Notes: generated by a model from the letters alone, not told the origin. 64,000 bases of DNA from Lottia gigantea (GCF_000327385.1 NW_008707425.1:802408-866407); one strand, 5' to 3'. Shown: positions 45,501 to 59,379, counted from the stretch's first letter. Program-made: numbers and translations.

Positions 45501-48500
45501 ATACCTCGTGAACAGTTTGTAACGCTTCTAAACCATCACCGTGAAATTTTGGAACCTAAAATGCAAATGTGTGACTATATAAATCTAGTAATGTCGGTAT
45601 AGCTAATCGTTCCATTTGATACCGTGTTATACCCCAGGCTTAGAAATTACCAAGAATGTGACGATTTGTCGGATGGTACTCAATCAAGATGATAGCATGA
45701 TAAAGGATTGAGTTAAGGCTGCTACGTTATGGTTAAGTATTACATTAAGCTATGTCTAGTCAATATAATTGATTCCAAATCATTACTGACTATTAATAAA
45801 AGAGCATTATCAATATACGTCTATTTACAGACTGATAATAATAGTTCGTAGTTTAACGGTAAGATTCCTATCGTAATAGGTTTGATCTACAGTCAAACCA
45901 AACTGGCTGGGATTCTGTCGGATTCTGATAGTTAAACTCAAGTACTTCAAGTGTCGTGATCAGGAATGAACATTTATTTTCGTGTAAACTAAAAAGGACC
46001 TCTTCAATTTAACAATAACCATCTAAGCTGTTTTATCCTGTGTCAGGCTTATTGTATCAAGTTTTCCTACCCGCGATAAAAAAAATGTCAGTTCATTACT
46101 ATATTTTAAGAATTGAAACCGTATAACAATTGTGGTTGAGGTTTGTTTTACTGGTCATCCTTACGAATATCCGAATAATAAACTTTATTTACTTATATTC
46201 ATAATTGAATCACATAATATTGTATGTTGATGTCAACAAGACATAGTCCAGTATAAACTCGTTGACAACTCGAGACTGTGTATGTCAAGATAATGTGTTT
46301 AGTTCTTACAGAATATAATCAAACTTGTTATTCCTCATTATCCTGGGATTTATCAAATTGAAATTCATTTACGTTGAGAAATTCATGCTGGCTTGTCAGT
46401 CTTGAAATCTGGCTATATTTTCTTTAACTTTTCATATAATATCAGAAGACCGCCTGAGTTTGGCATTTATAATAAATTTGGCTCAATGGAACTACAAGTA
46501 TTATTTCAATTCCATGTGTTGATCATAAGAATCAAGCATTCTGTGTCTCCGTAGGTCAGAATTTTATTTTAGCTCTCATTTAGGAAAACTATAGACCTAC
46601 ACAAATCTAGACAAATGTGTCCCTGAACATATCTGAAAGTTTTAACTAAAAATCCTGCCGTTAATTCTTAACGCCAAAACTATTTAAAAGGTTTACGTAA
46701 ACCATTTTAGTTCGTTACGCTACTGTGCTGATTTAAGTAAAATAAACTTGTAGTATTGTAAAGGTTTCAACTAATTATATTAAGTCTGTATGAAGCTTGT
46801 AGTGCCAAAAATAGTTTAAGCTGCTTAATTAACAATTAAAAAGACTTCGTTATTTAATTAACCCTTTTTAAACAAATTCAGCTTGCTCAACATAATAGCA
46901 TATTTCAAAAATATTTTCAGGTATAATGTACGAGGTTTTGAAAATGAAACTTTTGCATGGCCTACTGATACTTTAAGCCTGAAATACTCAAAAGTATAAC
47001 CTCAATAACATCTTTGGCCTGAATATGTATATGGAATGGAAATTCTTTGCACATTCCGTGTTTTATGTGCCGTGCATTCTAATCTTCCGATTGCAGTTCA
47101 CATTTATTCTATCACAGAATAATCACAGTTGTACGAACTATTCGAGTCAGATATTCGAATGCTATTCCCGAAATATTTCATAACAACTGGTTCTGTTTGG
47201 CATATTCTATACGGTAAATTATTGGAGAAGAGCCACACCCACACAATATAAGTCCACGTGCCACAACTCATCTAGTTGTCTCACTGTATTTAGCCACTTA
47301 GCCGTGGTAAGACACAGAGTGGTCTAAAATAATAAGTAATCTTTCAATGACATAGCACAAGTTATAGTTAAATAAGACATTATGGATGATACATCCTTCT
47401 AGATTATACATTTTCAACGTTGCAATATGGTTCTCACGACGCCACCGTCCTTCGCCATGTCAAGCTATTACGACCTTATACCTTGACTGCAATTGTCACC
47501 TTTCTTGTATTATGAAAGTTTTTAATGAAGCGATATGATGTGATTGAACGCTAGCAAAGACAGCCAATCAGAGGCTTAGACAGTCTGTAAACACAAAGCC
47601 ATAATGTTTAGAGCCTTTTGTCGTGGGCTCTGATTGGCTATATTCGCTGGCGTACAATCCAATCAAATCGCTGCATCCGGTGATAATTCGAAGTTCTTAA
47701 TAGCTGAACACTTTGAAGTCCTGGTGAAGGTGTGAAACCCAAGATTCAGATGTTGAGGAATTACATGATTGCAGTATAACATTAGCGACATCTTAAAACA
47801 GACAATTATTATAGATAACGGGTATTCTATTATTCTAGAAATATAAGTTTCCAATATGGTTCTCGACGGTTCATGTATATTTTTTTAAACAGTCTGCGGA
47901 TGGCGTTCATATTATATCTATCAACATTGGAAATAACATATGCACATTGTTACAGTTTCATACAGCCTCGCAAAACTGTTTTGTATATTATATCGTAATA
48001 AAACTGAAGTAGATACCTCAAGCGTCTTCTGAAGTTGTATATGTAATTATTTTCAGGTCGTTCCATATCACAGTTCCTGGGAATTATTGCCTGTTTGTTG
48101 TATCATGATATTTTAAAAATGCTCGTAAATTGGAAGCAAGCCCCTTGAAAATAGATCATGATACCAAAACTATTTTCTTTCTTTAAATCTAATTTAGTTG
48201 ATGTCCGCTGAATGTGTTTTTGCCACTTTATCATTATGTCTTCCAAATTTGAAATTTTCCTCTTTCAGTTCTTTTACGCACAGACAGTTTCCAGATTTTA
48301 ATGTCAGGATAAAATAGCCCATTATTATAAGAATTCGCTTAAACTTTGGACATGATTAACCGGATAAAAAGGTAGACTTTTTCGATAAAATGCCTTGATA
48401 TCAATAACATAACAATATGTCTTAATATCAATAACACAAGACATAATCAATAACATAATAATATATGTCTTAATATCAATAACACAACAATATGTCTTTA

Positions 48501-51500
48501 TATCAATAACACAAGACATAACCAATAACATAATAATATGTCTTAATATCAATAACATAACATTATGCCTTCATATCAATTACATAACAATATAAAATAT
48601 GATGAACATTGAACATTGAAATTAAGAGAGAAGATTTTAGAATTACGAATGAAGAAATAGCAATGAAGAACATTGAATAAAAAGCCATTCGCCTCTCATA
48701 ATTTTTGCTCAAAGTTCTAAGGACAGCTCTGTTATTCCATTTAGTAAAATGTTATTTCTAGCATAAACTGTCTTCACAGAGCAGGGTTTTTTTTCTCTTT
48801 GATTGACATACTTTGAAGACTAGCAAAAATCACTTCCCATTTCCCATCAATATTATCACATAAAAATCGATCTTACATAAATGCTACATTCGGTAAAGTG
48901 ATTAAAAGATAGCATTTTGCGTGTAATATGAGGTTTAATGAATTGGAATCTACGTCCTACTTTTTTGCTCCTAAAGCCATTCAGTTTGGGGAGAATTTTT
49001 GGCTTGACAGTGAATTTAATTTCCTTTTGACTGGGGGCTTTTTAACATGTACAGTAGGCGATTCTACTGGGATGGAGGTATGCTAAAAAGAAGAAACTGT
49101 AATTCCTTTTCGAACCGTGTTACTAATGATTCAAGACAAACGACACTGACACGCAGAGTATAGTTATATTGTCTAATTTGAACGTGTGGGCTCCTTTTTC
49201 TAGGCGGCTTTCCGACCTGCATCACAAACAAAGGGAAACTGGTTTGACCAATTTGAAGATATATCTGAAACTGGTCTACCGACTAACAATTAGAAACTGG
49301 TTGCAAATTCGGCGTATCCTTTGGACCCCTGGGTAAGCGGACAATCAGATTAGATTGGATTTCTGAACTATGAAACTTAAAAGTTGCAAATACATAATTT
49401 CGGTTAAGGGAACACTTTTTCGACCCGCATCCCAAGTGACAGTATTTTTTTTCTTTAAATACAAATTGTAATTTAGCGATGGAAACTTCATTTACGTAAA
49501 GTGAAGTGAATGTATCACAGAGTTTTTTTTTAACCTTTTTTTTCTATTACCTCTTTCGGAAAATCTATAAATCTTTATTATTTTGTCATTTTCTCTTTTC
49601 AGATAATTTTTTTTTAAAAAAAAGATTGACATCCACACTAGAATTTATGATTTAATCTGGAAGCCACTGATATTTTATATCATACATGTAATAAAGATAC
49701 AATAAGTTAACACAGAGTGTTTATTTTCCACTCAATGCCGTACAGAAGTTGCCAATTTTGTGTAGAAGCTTGTCTGTAAACGATGTTGATATTAACCAAT
49801 AATGGAAGATTATATTGGTGTCATCAATTCCACAAATTGAATTTTACTAAGTTGTCTCAATTGACCTAAAGAATATTACATACACAGAAGATAATCGATA
49901 CCGTTAAACTGATGTTGACAGTCATAGCAAACACTGCTATATAACATAAATTTCATCCTACAAAGTTAAGCCGATTGTACTTAAAAGAAATTGTTTTTAC
50001 CTTTAATTCAAGAAAAGTTCAAAGATATTTTGTATATTTTGCCAATACATTGTATAATACAAATAAATCATGAACATGATTATCTACTCTTTTGGTTTAT
50101 CGACTTACATGTTTTAACCCACAAAGGTAATAATGTATATTTTGTAAAAATTTATATTTTGAATTATGTATATTTTGTATATTACAAAACAAGTTACAAA
50201 TCATCAAGCTTAAAAAGAACAATAAATATATGCAAATTTCATACAAGCATACAATAAATAATTGTAGGCCTAGCGTTATTTTTTACTAGAACGCTCGAAA
50301 ACGTATCATTTGATCAAACTCCCAAGTCTAGTCGCAGTCAAGTATGAAATCTATTCAAGAAATATACTTATATATCGGAATGAGCATCAACATAATATAT
50401 CTCTAATTTTATCTGTCTGCAATCATAAAAAATATGACTCACTTATTATTTTCACAAATCAAACTAACTAATGACTTATCCTTTTACCACCACAAGTTTA
50501 CAAACCTTTTCGTGACAGTGTTTAAGATACTGCGTCTTTGCCACGCGCGTACTGCGCTTTTATGCCCCTGAAGGGAGATGTTACAAAGCTTATCTGGCGA
50601 CTTTCTTGATCCCCTGACGTTTTCAACGCGTTCCAGAACATGCTCTGAGCCAATTTACGTCGTAAGAACGTCTTCTGGTGTGACGGAGCCGATTAAAAAG
50701 TTATAATAGCCCCGTCATACCAAAAAAAGAGAAGAGCATGTTAAGATTGTCAAAGATTGTCTATAGACAAGCGTCGTAACATCTCGATAAACGGAATACA
50801 AAACGCTTCGTAGGAACCTATGATGGTCGCATATGTCACAGGTTGATAGCGATTGTGGTAGAATTGGTAATTTCTAGGGAACAAGTACATTTTTAGTCGC
50901 CGTAAGAATGGTCGCAGTCCGGTGTGATGGGCTTATGGAGTGAATGAAGTAATAATGCTGTTATCGTTGTTAAAATGATGGATATTTTTTACGGATCATT
51001 TACTGAAGTTGATAAATAAACCAGTATATCATTATTACCGTGTTTAATATATAGTGTTGTATCGGCCTGCAATTTATCATAAGATCTCTGATGTACAAAA
51101 CCGTGGGGACACAATGTTCCACTATCACCATTAGTTTGAAATGGAAATCGAATAACAATAAAAATCGTAGATGGTTTAAATCGGCGTGTTTTTTAATATT
51201 TAATTTTGCCAACTTATGTTTTTATCTTTTTTATTGTATCTTATGTTTGTGTTGATGAGCTGAGTGCTAGAACATTTTATTTTCGATGATTTGGTCCCAA
51301 TTCAGAGAAATTTAAAGGTATTATCTCCACGACAATGTGGCGGATTTAACATCTCATTATTGCACACGACATCCCTGATCTAATTTTTTGATTGAAGGCT
51401 ACAAACAATTTTGGTCAACCTTTTATAAATCAAGAAGCAAAATATCGTAACTACAGGTATCCAAGTGGATCAAGGCTTATCAGACGACGTCTACTCAAGA

Positions 51501-54500
51501 CGTTATGATGCTAGTAATGAAACATACAAATAAACATCAAATTTGTTTTCCACCAGCACCAGTATCCGAATTATTTTTTTAAAGCTACTAACTACCTTTA
51601 CATTTTCTTTAGAGAAGCGATCGACATCTTTACAACTTTTTCAGAAATTATAAAATATCTTATAAATTGGGCTATGCCCTCTAGCAAAGGTTAGTTTCGT
51701 TGTAAGTTTCCGATATCATGACATAACTACTACCTTGATTATATATTACTAACGAGATGGGAAGGAAATTTGGTCTTGATTAGCCGATGTCCAAGTTATC
51801 AACCGACCTAACGATTTTATGACCTTTCCATTAGTTTAACGTCCAATAAATAACAGTGAACAGAGACCATCAATTATGAGTATCAGAATATAATCTGTTA
51901 TATAAGAAGCCAAGTTGTGGGCATCAGAGCAATATTAGGAAGTTAGTACTTCTGTTCAATAGACCATCGTGAACAACGTTCAGTTTTTTGCGATAAACTA
52001 TTGCAAAAATACCTATTTGTAAAAATCGATATGAATTTTTTCATAAATTTGAAAAAAGTGATGATGGAGCATAATTCTGTTTATCACAATCCTCTATAAA
52101 GTTTTCGCGAATACAAGTCTACGAGGTAGACAAAATTTATCCATATCAACAACAACAATAGGATATAATACCCGACCAATTCCCAGGGTGACTTGTGATT
52201 AGTTCATTTTCTATTTTCGGCTAAATTATAAATTCAAATTGCTGATAGATATTGTCATATGGCTTAAAATTGATCTAAATTTAATCCGAGACTTGATTAT
52301 TGACCTGTCATCAAAACTTATGTATAAATGTGAAATAATGTGAAGATACCAGAGTACGGCACTGACTTATGTACTGATTCAGTGTCCTTAACTATTGTCG
52401 TTCGGATGGGACATTAATCGGAGTCCCCGTGTGCTACTGGCGGATGAAAATCGAAAAAGAGTAGGCGAACGCCGCTGTTCTGCCAATTTGGCAATCCAAT
52501 TTCAATCTGCATTGCGTTGCCCGTCTTCACTAACCTAATTAGTTTCAGTAAAGTAGGACGTAAAACTCCAATCATTTCATAAATTATATTAAAGAGTGTT
52601 ATTTTGTAAAAAAATAACAAAAATTAGGGATTTCATAAACAAGATATGAGTACTATTTTTGAGTAACTTTTTGTAAAAGAAAGGATATCGTATGCTGCTA
52701 CAAATAGTAATTCATTAAATGTCTACAATTAGATTGATTCTGTCAAATAAAAAGGTCTCGCCAGTTTGTTTCCCACTTAGAGACAGAAATAAAGTTTCAT
52801 CAAAGCTACTTTCGTTATTATCCTGTTAAAAAGTATCGTTTTACTATCGTTGATATTAATACTATATCTCAGATGGTGCTAAAATGGATGATCTTTTCAA
52901 AGCGACAATAACTTGACTACTGTATTATTTTAACCCAACAAGATCAGCATAACATTAATATGAAATTTTGCATAAAAGTCCTATTCAGAAAAAAAACCGG
53001 GAATAAAAAGCGAAAAGTATCGCTTGCCACTACTTAGTAATACTAAGAATGTGAACGTTATTACTCCAAAGATCTGAATTGCAAGATCCTAGTTCGCTAA
53101 ACTGAATAAGAAGAAGTCTGATAATGGTACCACTATCATTTAACACACTGGGTGAGAGGTTGATCAATGCCGAATGATTACACTATTACCCTTCTGATCC
53201 GTATGTCTTTGGACGTGTCGCTTCAGCTCAGTTAGACACCATTTCGATTACCTAACGATTCAAGGTTCGATCCAGGCATATGTCTAGTAACTACTTTCGG
53301 ATTTTTAAAACGCGCAATCCCCAAGTTAGTGATGCAGGATGGAGGGGCTGACTAGTCGTTCGGGTGGAACAATAAACCGAGGCCCCTTGTGCTACAGGCT
53401 GTGTATGTTAAAGATTTTTCTCAACAGTTGGAATTAGAAAGAATGCAGGCTACTGACGCAAAGTTTCCTTCACTGCACATTGCATGGCGTTGCCCGTCTT
53501 CATTGGCCCATTCCTTTCGTTTCACATACGAATGACTTGTATTCAGACAAATAGGTGTCCCAGTGTTTTGTACCCAGTTTTCAAAACAGATGTAGTCAAA
53601 AAATTACGAGTCAATCCTTCTTACTGTCGATTTCTTTGCCAGTCCGAATTTGGAAAGTTAACCCAGTTAAGTTGTGTTGACAACAAGACGAGTTCTAGTC
53701 AACTAGATACGTCATTTGGGTTGTAGTTATTGTTTTCTAAGAGCTGTCAATCGGATAATCTGGATAAAATATTACGTATATTGTATACGAAGGCGGAAAA
53801 GATTGACCACTGTAATACATCAAATGAAAATAAGCACCTTGTTATCTGTAGTTGTGAGAAGGTGTTTTAAAGGGATGGACTGATTTGATCTCTAAATGGG
53901 ATATCATGACGATGAAAACTTACGAATAAAAGAGTATCTTGTCGAAAAATACCTTATTACAGTATCTAAGACTTCTGAAAGTGTCTAAAGATAGTAAAGA
54001 CAGATAGTTATTAACCGTTAAGTCACCTCATGGCGATCAAAAGAAAATAACAGATTATTAGACACTTTTTTTTTACCAAATCGCTTTTAGTTAAGACGAC
54101 AAACATTTTTTCCCTGATCTCACGCATGGTATGATACCACCAATATCCGATGATCTTGTAGTCCCGTCACACCAGACTCCTACCATTTGCTGGTGACTGG
54201 AAGTGTACCAATGTTTGATATTACAAATTTAAACTCATGACGCGAGTTGTGCGACCATATTGCGTTCTACTGTTTTTTGGCACACGTATACCATGCTTTT
54301 ATACAGTTTAAGGAGATGCTACAACTTGTCTCGCGGCCTTCTTCTCTATCCCATGATGTTCTTAATGAGTTCCAGGGCAGACCGCCTAAATAAACGCCTT
54401 AACTCGGCGAATAGTCGCAACAATAGCGGGATGTCTTGCGTGTCTTAACCCTTATGGCGACCTCAACGGCCAATTTTTCGTCGCAGTAGCATTGCAGTAA

Positions 54501-55416
54501 GGTGTGACGGGGCCATTATATGACGGTACTTAGTGTGAGTTTATTTTACATTCTGTCCGATAATTTGTATCATTATTTTTTTTAACGAGACACATAACCT
54601 AAATAATAAAACCTAAAAACCATTGCCGTTGAAGATCGAAAGACAACACTCTAAAGACCATTACAAATTTCCTAATAACTGTTTTCCCTTAGCCTTACCC
54701 AATTTAAGTCTGAAAGATAGTTTGAAGCTTAACTCGCTTATGCATCTTAGAAGGTAGATAACCAATATACTTTAATTTAAATGTAAAAACCTTTATAATA
54801 TTTTTTATTGGAAAATATTTCATGTATACGCTGCAAAGCTATTTACAAGTGATGACTAAGTTGTAAATTGGCCAGAGAACTGAATCTGAGTAAGATTATT
54901 ATGAATTGTCACTAAACTGAACAAAATAATAGTGAATTGTACTTAAACATGAATTAAACTATCAATGAGAGGGTGTTACATATGAGGACTGATAATTAAT
55001 TATTTTAAGTAATACATACCTTGCAGATATCGGATTAAAACACACATAACAGCTCCAAATATAAAGTTCCTGAGTAATACTGGCACAAGGGTAAAAGGCA
55101 TACAAAAAACAGCTAATAATAAATCACTTATTGCAAGACTCAACAAAAACACATTAGTCACTGTTCTCATTCGTTTATTTTGTATCAAAGTTGCGATCAC
55201 TAAAATATTTCCAACCATGGACAATAAAAAAATCACGGAATAAAATCCTATTTGAATATCCATACTGAGCGTCGTTAGTCCAACATGGCCGAGTCTCCTT
55301 TTTGTAGTATTTTCTTCCATTTCAATGGAACTGTTAAAAAAATCTATTGTTTTGTTCCATAGCACAAATTCGGGATTGGCATGAGACATTTTGAAGAATG
55401 AGTGAAATGAAACCAA
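42594..55416 (-). CDS. CCK/sulfakinin-type peptide G-protein-coupled receptor, 3 exons
   Basis: Rhodopsin-class receptor for a peptide of the cholecystokinin/gastrin/sulfakinin group, in the plasma membrane. Exons on the minus strand: 55416-55020, 44110-43733, 43210-42594 (stop TAG). Both introns are GT-AG with matching phase 1, giving 463 residues. Exon 1: N-terminus with Asn glycosylation sites (NKT, NSS, NTT), TM1 (GNILVI), TM2 (LAISDLLLA) and the Cys before TM3. Exon 2: TM3 ending MERYYAICQPL (ERY in place of DRY), SRSWQTLSHSYR, TM4, the loop-2 Cys (HACREIWP) and TM5. Exon 3: loop 3, TM6 (VVLEFFICWTPVYVI), TM7 (LSYFSSCCNPITYCFMNKKFR) and the tail. The SRSWQT, CWTP and SCCNPITYCFMN blocks point to CCK/sulfakinin receptors. 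A downstream Met (MSHANPEF, 55386) is the alternative start. Intron 1 is 10.9 kb. Confidence 0.92.
43583..43624. repeat. 16-bp inverted repeat in receptor intron 2
   Basis: ATATGTCAAACCGTCA and TGATGGTTTGACATAT pair with one mismatch across a 10-base loop. Significance unknown; it is intronic. Confidence 0.45.
44285..44795. repeat. ~20-bp minisatellite in receptor intron 1
   Basis: Imperfect copies of CTACTATCAAACACATTCTA, most regular at 44590-44770 and decaying to the left. Confidence 0.8.
44800..46559. other. Receptor intron 1 stretch, no exon recognised
   Basis: A 126-codon minus-strand ORF at 45104-45484 (start MYESFTHSCPNCDQNLF, with CSYDLCDICK) is Cys-containing but matches nothing I recognise and lacks an overt splice context. 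Otherwise AT-rich DNA. Confidence 0.35.
46560..46990 (-). repeat. MITE B copy in receptor intron 1
   Basis: Inverted relative to 39180-39622; shares GTTTACGTAAAC, GATTTAAGTAAA, CATATTTCAAAAATATTTTC and ATTTTCAGGTATAAT blocks with the copy at 60098-60515. Confidence 0.6.
47460..47705. repeat. CCAATCAGAG hairpin MITE, best copy
   Basis: Arms AGACAGCCAATCAGAGGCTT and GGGCTCTGATTGGCTATATT face each other. The outer flanks also pair loosely (TGTGATTGAACGC with GCGTACAATCCAATCA). Same family as 466-700 and 3480-3670. Confidence 0.6.
48385..48600. repeat. Short tandem array, ATGTCTTAATATCAATAAC
   Basis: Eight or so copies of a unit of about 19-27 bases (TATGTCTTAATATCAATAAC with ACATAATAA spacers). 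Receptor intron 1. Confidence 0.8.
48945..49260 (-). mobile_element. Highly diverged SINE remnant, minus strand
   Basis: Order of blocks follows the minus-strand SINE copy at 41770-42110: TACGTCCTACTTTTTTGC, TTTTTAACATGTACAG, CTTTTTCTAGGCGGCTTTCC, CCTGCATCACAAACAAGGG-like. It is far more decayed, so an old insertion. Confidence 0.4.
49261..50499. other. Receptor intron 1 stretch, nothing recognised
   Basis: AT-rich, with poly(T)/poly(A) runs near 49520-49620. ORF 49991-50257 is low-complexity and unsupported. Confidence 0.45.
50500..50937. repeat. MITE E: right half of one copy followed by a second copy
   Basis: The segment ending GGTGTGACGGAGCC (about 50690) is the right part of a copy related to 54158-54520 (shared GGAGATGYTACAA and GTTCCAG blocks). 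A second copy spans about 50706-50937, from TAGCCCCGTCATACC to GGTGTGATGGGCTTAT, inverted ends of about 15 bp. Confidence 0.55.
50938..52397. other. Receptor intron 1 stretch, nothing recognised
   Basis: AT-rich DNA without supported ORFs, repeat ends or RNA motifs. Confidence 0.45.
52398..52582 (+). mobile_element. SINE fragment in receptor intron 1
   Basis: Central and 3' SINE blocks: GTTCGGATGGGACA, CCCCGTGTGCTAC, GAAAATCGAAAAAGAG, GCGTTGCCCGTCTTCA and AGTAGGACGTAAAACTCCA. The tRNA-like head is missing. Confidence 0.75.
53215..53525 (+). mobile_element. Old near-full-length SINE in receptor intron 1
   Basis: Head remnants (CTTCAGCTCAGTTAGAC as A box, GGTTCGATCC as B box) are followed by CTTTCGGATTTTT, GTGATGCAGG, AATAAACCGAGGCCCC and GCGTTGCCCGTCTTCATTGG. 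It is diverged throughout. Confidence 0.7.
54158..54520. repeat. MITE E copy with GTCCCGTCACACC ends
   Basis: Left TAGTCCCGTCACACC and right GGTGTGACGGGGCCATTA are inverted terminal repeats around about 360 bp with GTCGCAG and CGCGAG motifs. Same family as 50500-50937. Confidence 0.6.
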
Positions 55417-58400
55417 AAGTAATGACTACTGGATTCACGCCACCGTAGGTAATTGATAAACTTTGAAGGTCGTGTGTAATGTCGCTAAGGAAATACTTTG
55501 TATAGTGGTTCTGTCGTTGACCGCTGAGGAATTGAAGCCTTCTTTACAACTCAAGTGACTCGGTAAATTCGATGTATTGGTTTTGAGTATGATGAGGTAC
55601 TAATCCAAGTGGGTATTTAAGATCGTAGTAAAACCCAACTGATGTGCTTAATGAATGGAAAGTTTTCTGGTGTCTCAGACTCCTACTTACTCTTAAGTTG
55701 TACGACGGATCAATAGGATACCTCTAGCGTGTAAAGCTATCAACTCTTTGAAGATCTGTAAAACAGTAAAATTAGTTCAGATAAGACATACGTCTCTATA
55801 ATTAACATATACGTTCCATGTTTGACATTTCAGGAAATGATATCTATTAATTTTATATAAAAACTTTATTTTAGAATGACATTAAATTGTAATATATTTA
55901 CGATTTTTTCAGCATTTTGATCTATAATGCGATAAATTCCTCAAGTTAAATGGTCTAAAGTAAAATATATTGATTTAAATTATATATTGCACATTGTTAT
56001 TTGGCATTTATATGGTTATATACTGTTACGTTACGTCAATTATCTTGAAGATATTCTATTTAAAATCGTATAAATCGATTAATTTGACTTTAAAATGGAA
56101 TATTCTTGTCTCTGATCATTTATCCACATAATTATCACAACCCACGAATATTTTAAATCCGCCACCTAAGAACAAGACTGTTCAATTTCAGCTTTTGAGA
56201 AAAAGCATGTACCACAATGGTTCTTTCTTAAACCACCATAGTTGTCTGGGTGTTTATCTTAATATTTCAAAAACGAAACTTAAACCAAATATTCATATCT
56301 AGCGCTAATATGAGTTGATTTTTTCCGGTTACTTTGGAGCTGTGTGGTTAAAAATTAACTGTTCTTCTCAGCGAATCCAAAAATAAATTGGTGTAGAGTC
56401 TACTAAACATTTTGAGCCCCGCTGTTACAATTTCCATCTGTCGGTGCTCGAGTAGATTTTTATCACGGTTAATTTGAGAATAAACCCCCCTCGCAATAAA
56501 TATGCCATGCGTCTGTATGATACACTGTGTTAGTACGACATTTGTCAACCTGTACCTGATTTGATTATTTTAAAAAATTAAAAACGATATAATAAATAAG
56601 ACAATTAACGGGACTTAACTACTAATTCTGTAACATAAATGCTAATATGCATATGGTTGATTTGTTCCGTTTGTGTTTTGTAGTTATAAAGAATGAAATA
56701 GTTCATTAACTGCTACTAATGTTTCGCCAATAAAATGTTTGGATTTTTAGTTTTGTTTAGCGGTTCGGATCCTTAGTACTTGGTTTATTCTTCCCTTCAT
56801 AATGATCCTGAAAGCTATTGATATCATAATATATTAACCTTAAAACTCACGAATTGTGATTCTACCAATCTATTCATTATTATTAATAATAAAAAATATT
56901 CTTGATTTCGATATTTATATATCTTGAATAAAACAAAATAATTTCAAAAGCTGACAGACATAAATGGTAAAAACTTATAATACTCACCGTATGAAAATGT
57001 CGAACAGAGTAATAAGACACCTTGTTACTTTCCTGGCAAATTCCACTCACGCTTTAGCTTTTATATGGTTATCTGAATCAAAGAAAAAAAAACCTTTCGG
57101 CACATTTTCCTCATTTAAAGATCGGAGAAAACACCACTCTAAGCCATTGAATAGACGTGCAACACTAACTGGAGGTTCACCCCGAAGCAACTTTTGGCTA
57201 TATCTGATGGTTAATTCTAAAACTTCATATTATTAGATCCTACATATAGTCAATTAGTGACGTAACTAGAATATCTTCTATGAATAGATTCAGTTTGATC
57301 AGACAAATATATATTTTTTTCTCACAGAGCATTATGAATGTTTATTTTCGTCGCCCTTTTCCGCCTGATTCCAATTGCTTGCTGCAAAAATAATGATTGC
57401 TGAATTATTGCTTATGACTTACTAATCATTTTAAAAATAGTTCTATTCTTATTGCTCCACGAATTGATTTTTTCTGTTATTTCACAAATATTCAAAATAT
57501 TTTTGTCTGATAATTGTCTTTGAGTTCTCAGATATAATTAAAAATTAACATAATTCCTCTCCGGAAATTTTTTTTCTGGAAATTAACATTGATTGACATT
57601 TTTCTTAAACTCCAAGACTTCAATAAAAGTGAGTGACAAAATACGATAAATAATTGTTGTGATTACGATTGAATGTGTCCAACAGTTTAAAGTAATTGTC
57701 TTGTGATATTGTCAAGCTAATTATTATATACTACTGTTCAAACAAATGATTTATACGGTCGAGCAATAATCATTATGCACATTCGAGACCGATTAAACCC
57801 ATAAAAGCGAACAGACCACATTGCGTTAAGGTAGTTTAAGTAGTAATGCTCATAAGAAAGTCCTTACATTACTACCAAATAATAAAGTGAACGGATGTTT
57901 AGGAGTTGAATCGAACACGAATGTGCATAAATGCCTTTGCCAACTGTATCTTATCAACTGTACCATCATTTTCAAGGACGTATCCAAAAAAATGCCCGAG
58001 GGGTAGGAGAGGGGGTGCAAAATTAAGAGGTGTTTCTTCGAGGTGAGGGCGAAGCTGCAGGTCATTGGTTACCGATTTACCTTTCACAGGCCTGAAAGAA
58101 GATGTATGTGTGGTGGTGGGGAAGGGGGGGCATCCGCAAAATACAACACTCAACACATTGTGTGAAGTAAAGAACTCAATTTGGAAATTGTATTAGCCAT
58201 ACATTTATGTAAAATTTAACATCATATTTGGAATAAAGAAAACCTTCAACAACATGTAACATAATGTATTTGTAATTTAAGTTATGAACCGAGTTATGAA
58301 ACGATTAATCATAACAACAAAGCCTAATGATATAATAGCAATTGTTTGTGACAGGCAATTCAATTATTGCAGGGAAGAACATTACTCTTGGCTATTCACA

Positions 58401-59379
58401 ACCTATTACAATCTGTCTCGGTGTCTCGATAATGTAATAGTTTTTAAACACGGAAAATAGAATGTAATTTGGAAATTGAATATTGAGGTAATTTACTATG
58501 AAATTACTGTGTTAAGGAAAATATTTCGCTTTCTCTTGTGTCACCTTATTGCAAATTTGTCATCGTTTTATTTTATTTCCATCGAGTTTCATTAACTGTA
58601 TCTCAATTTCTTGCTTTGCAGAAGGGAAATATTGCCAAGCTAGCGAATCGTAATATGTTCAATCTACTATCAGGCGGTATTCAAAATGAATCAAAGGAAA
58701 ATGAAAAGAAAATTATTTTCTGTAGCGCATTGAACCATCAATTTTGATATTTTAACCCCGGAAGTATATAGCCCGATAAATCTTGACACGTTGGAATTGC
58801 TAGTTTTTGTAAACATTTCCAACATGTTTGAAATTTAAATTTCGCATAAATTTGGGTATTTATACAAAGGTTTAATTATTAGGTATTTTGATACCATGTG
58901 GGACACAGGGGCAATGTAGAAATGCAGCAATTGACTCATTAATAGTTCATTTTTGTATTTTTGGAATGGGCGCGAGAACTTCCGGTTTCTCCAAGACACT
59001 TCTGGTTACCCCGCTACCGTTATTAACCAGAACTATCGACACAAACCATACACGTTATAAAAAATATTCTTGCTGTTAAAATGGTGCTCAATACATCAAT
59101 GAGATGCTGATATTGAAAATCATTCACTTTCGGATTTATACCCATTCGAAAGTTGACTGATCCTTATTCCAAAGATAAAGACAATATAAACAAAGACTTC
59201 TTTAACACTGAAAATTGGCGAAAAGTGAAAGGCAGTAAATGATGCTGTTGCCGAAAATGAGAAAGGAAATAGTGACAGATACTTGTGAAGGATTCAGATG
59301 AATTATGTTTTGCTAGCTGTAGAGATGAAGATGAAGATTACTTATGCTAGTTATTGAGCATTCAGATAAAGATAAGTTA
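55417..59379. other. No gene recognised upstream of the receptor
   Basis: About 4 kb of AT-rich DNA. Receptor 5' untranslated exons and promoter should lie here but no element could be fixed. ORFs at 56348-56548, 56964-57236, 57850-58156 and 58888-59079 have no recognisable motif. Confidence 0.45.
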
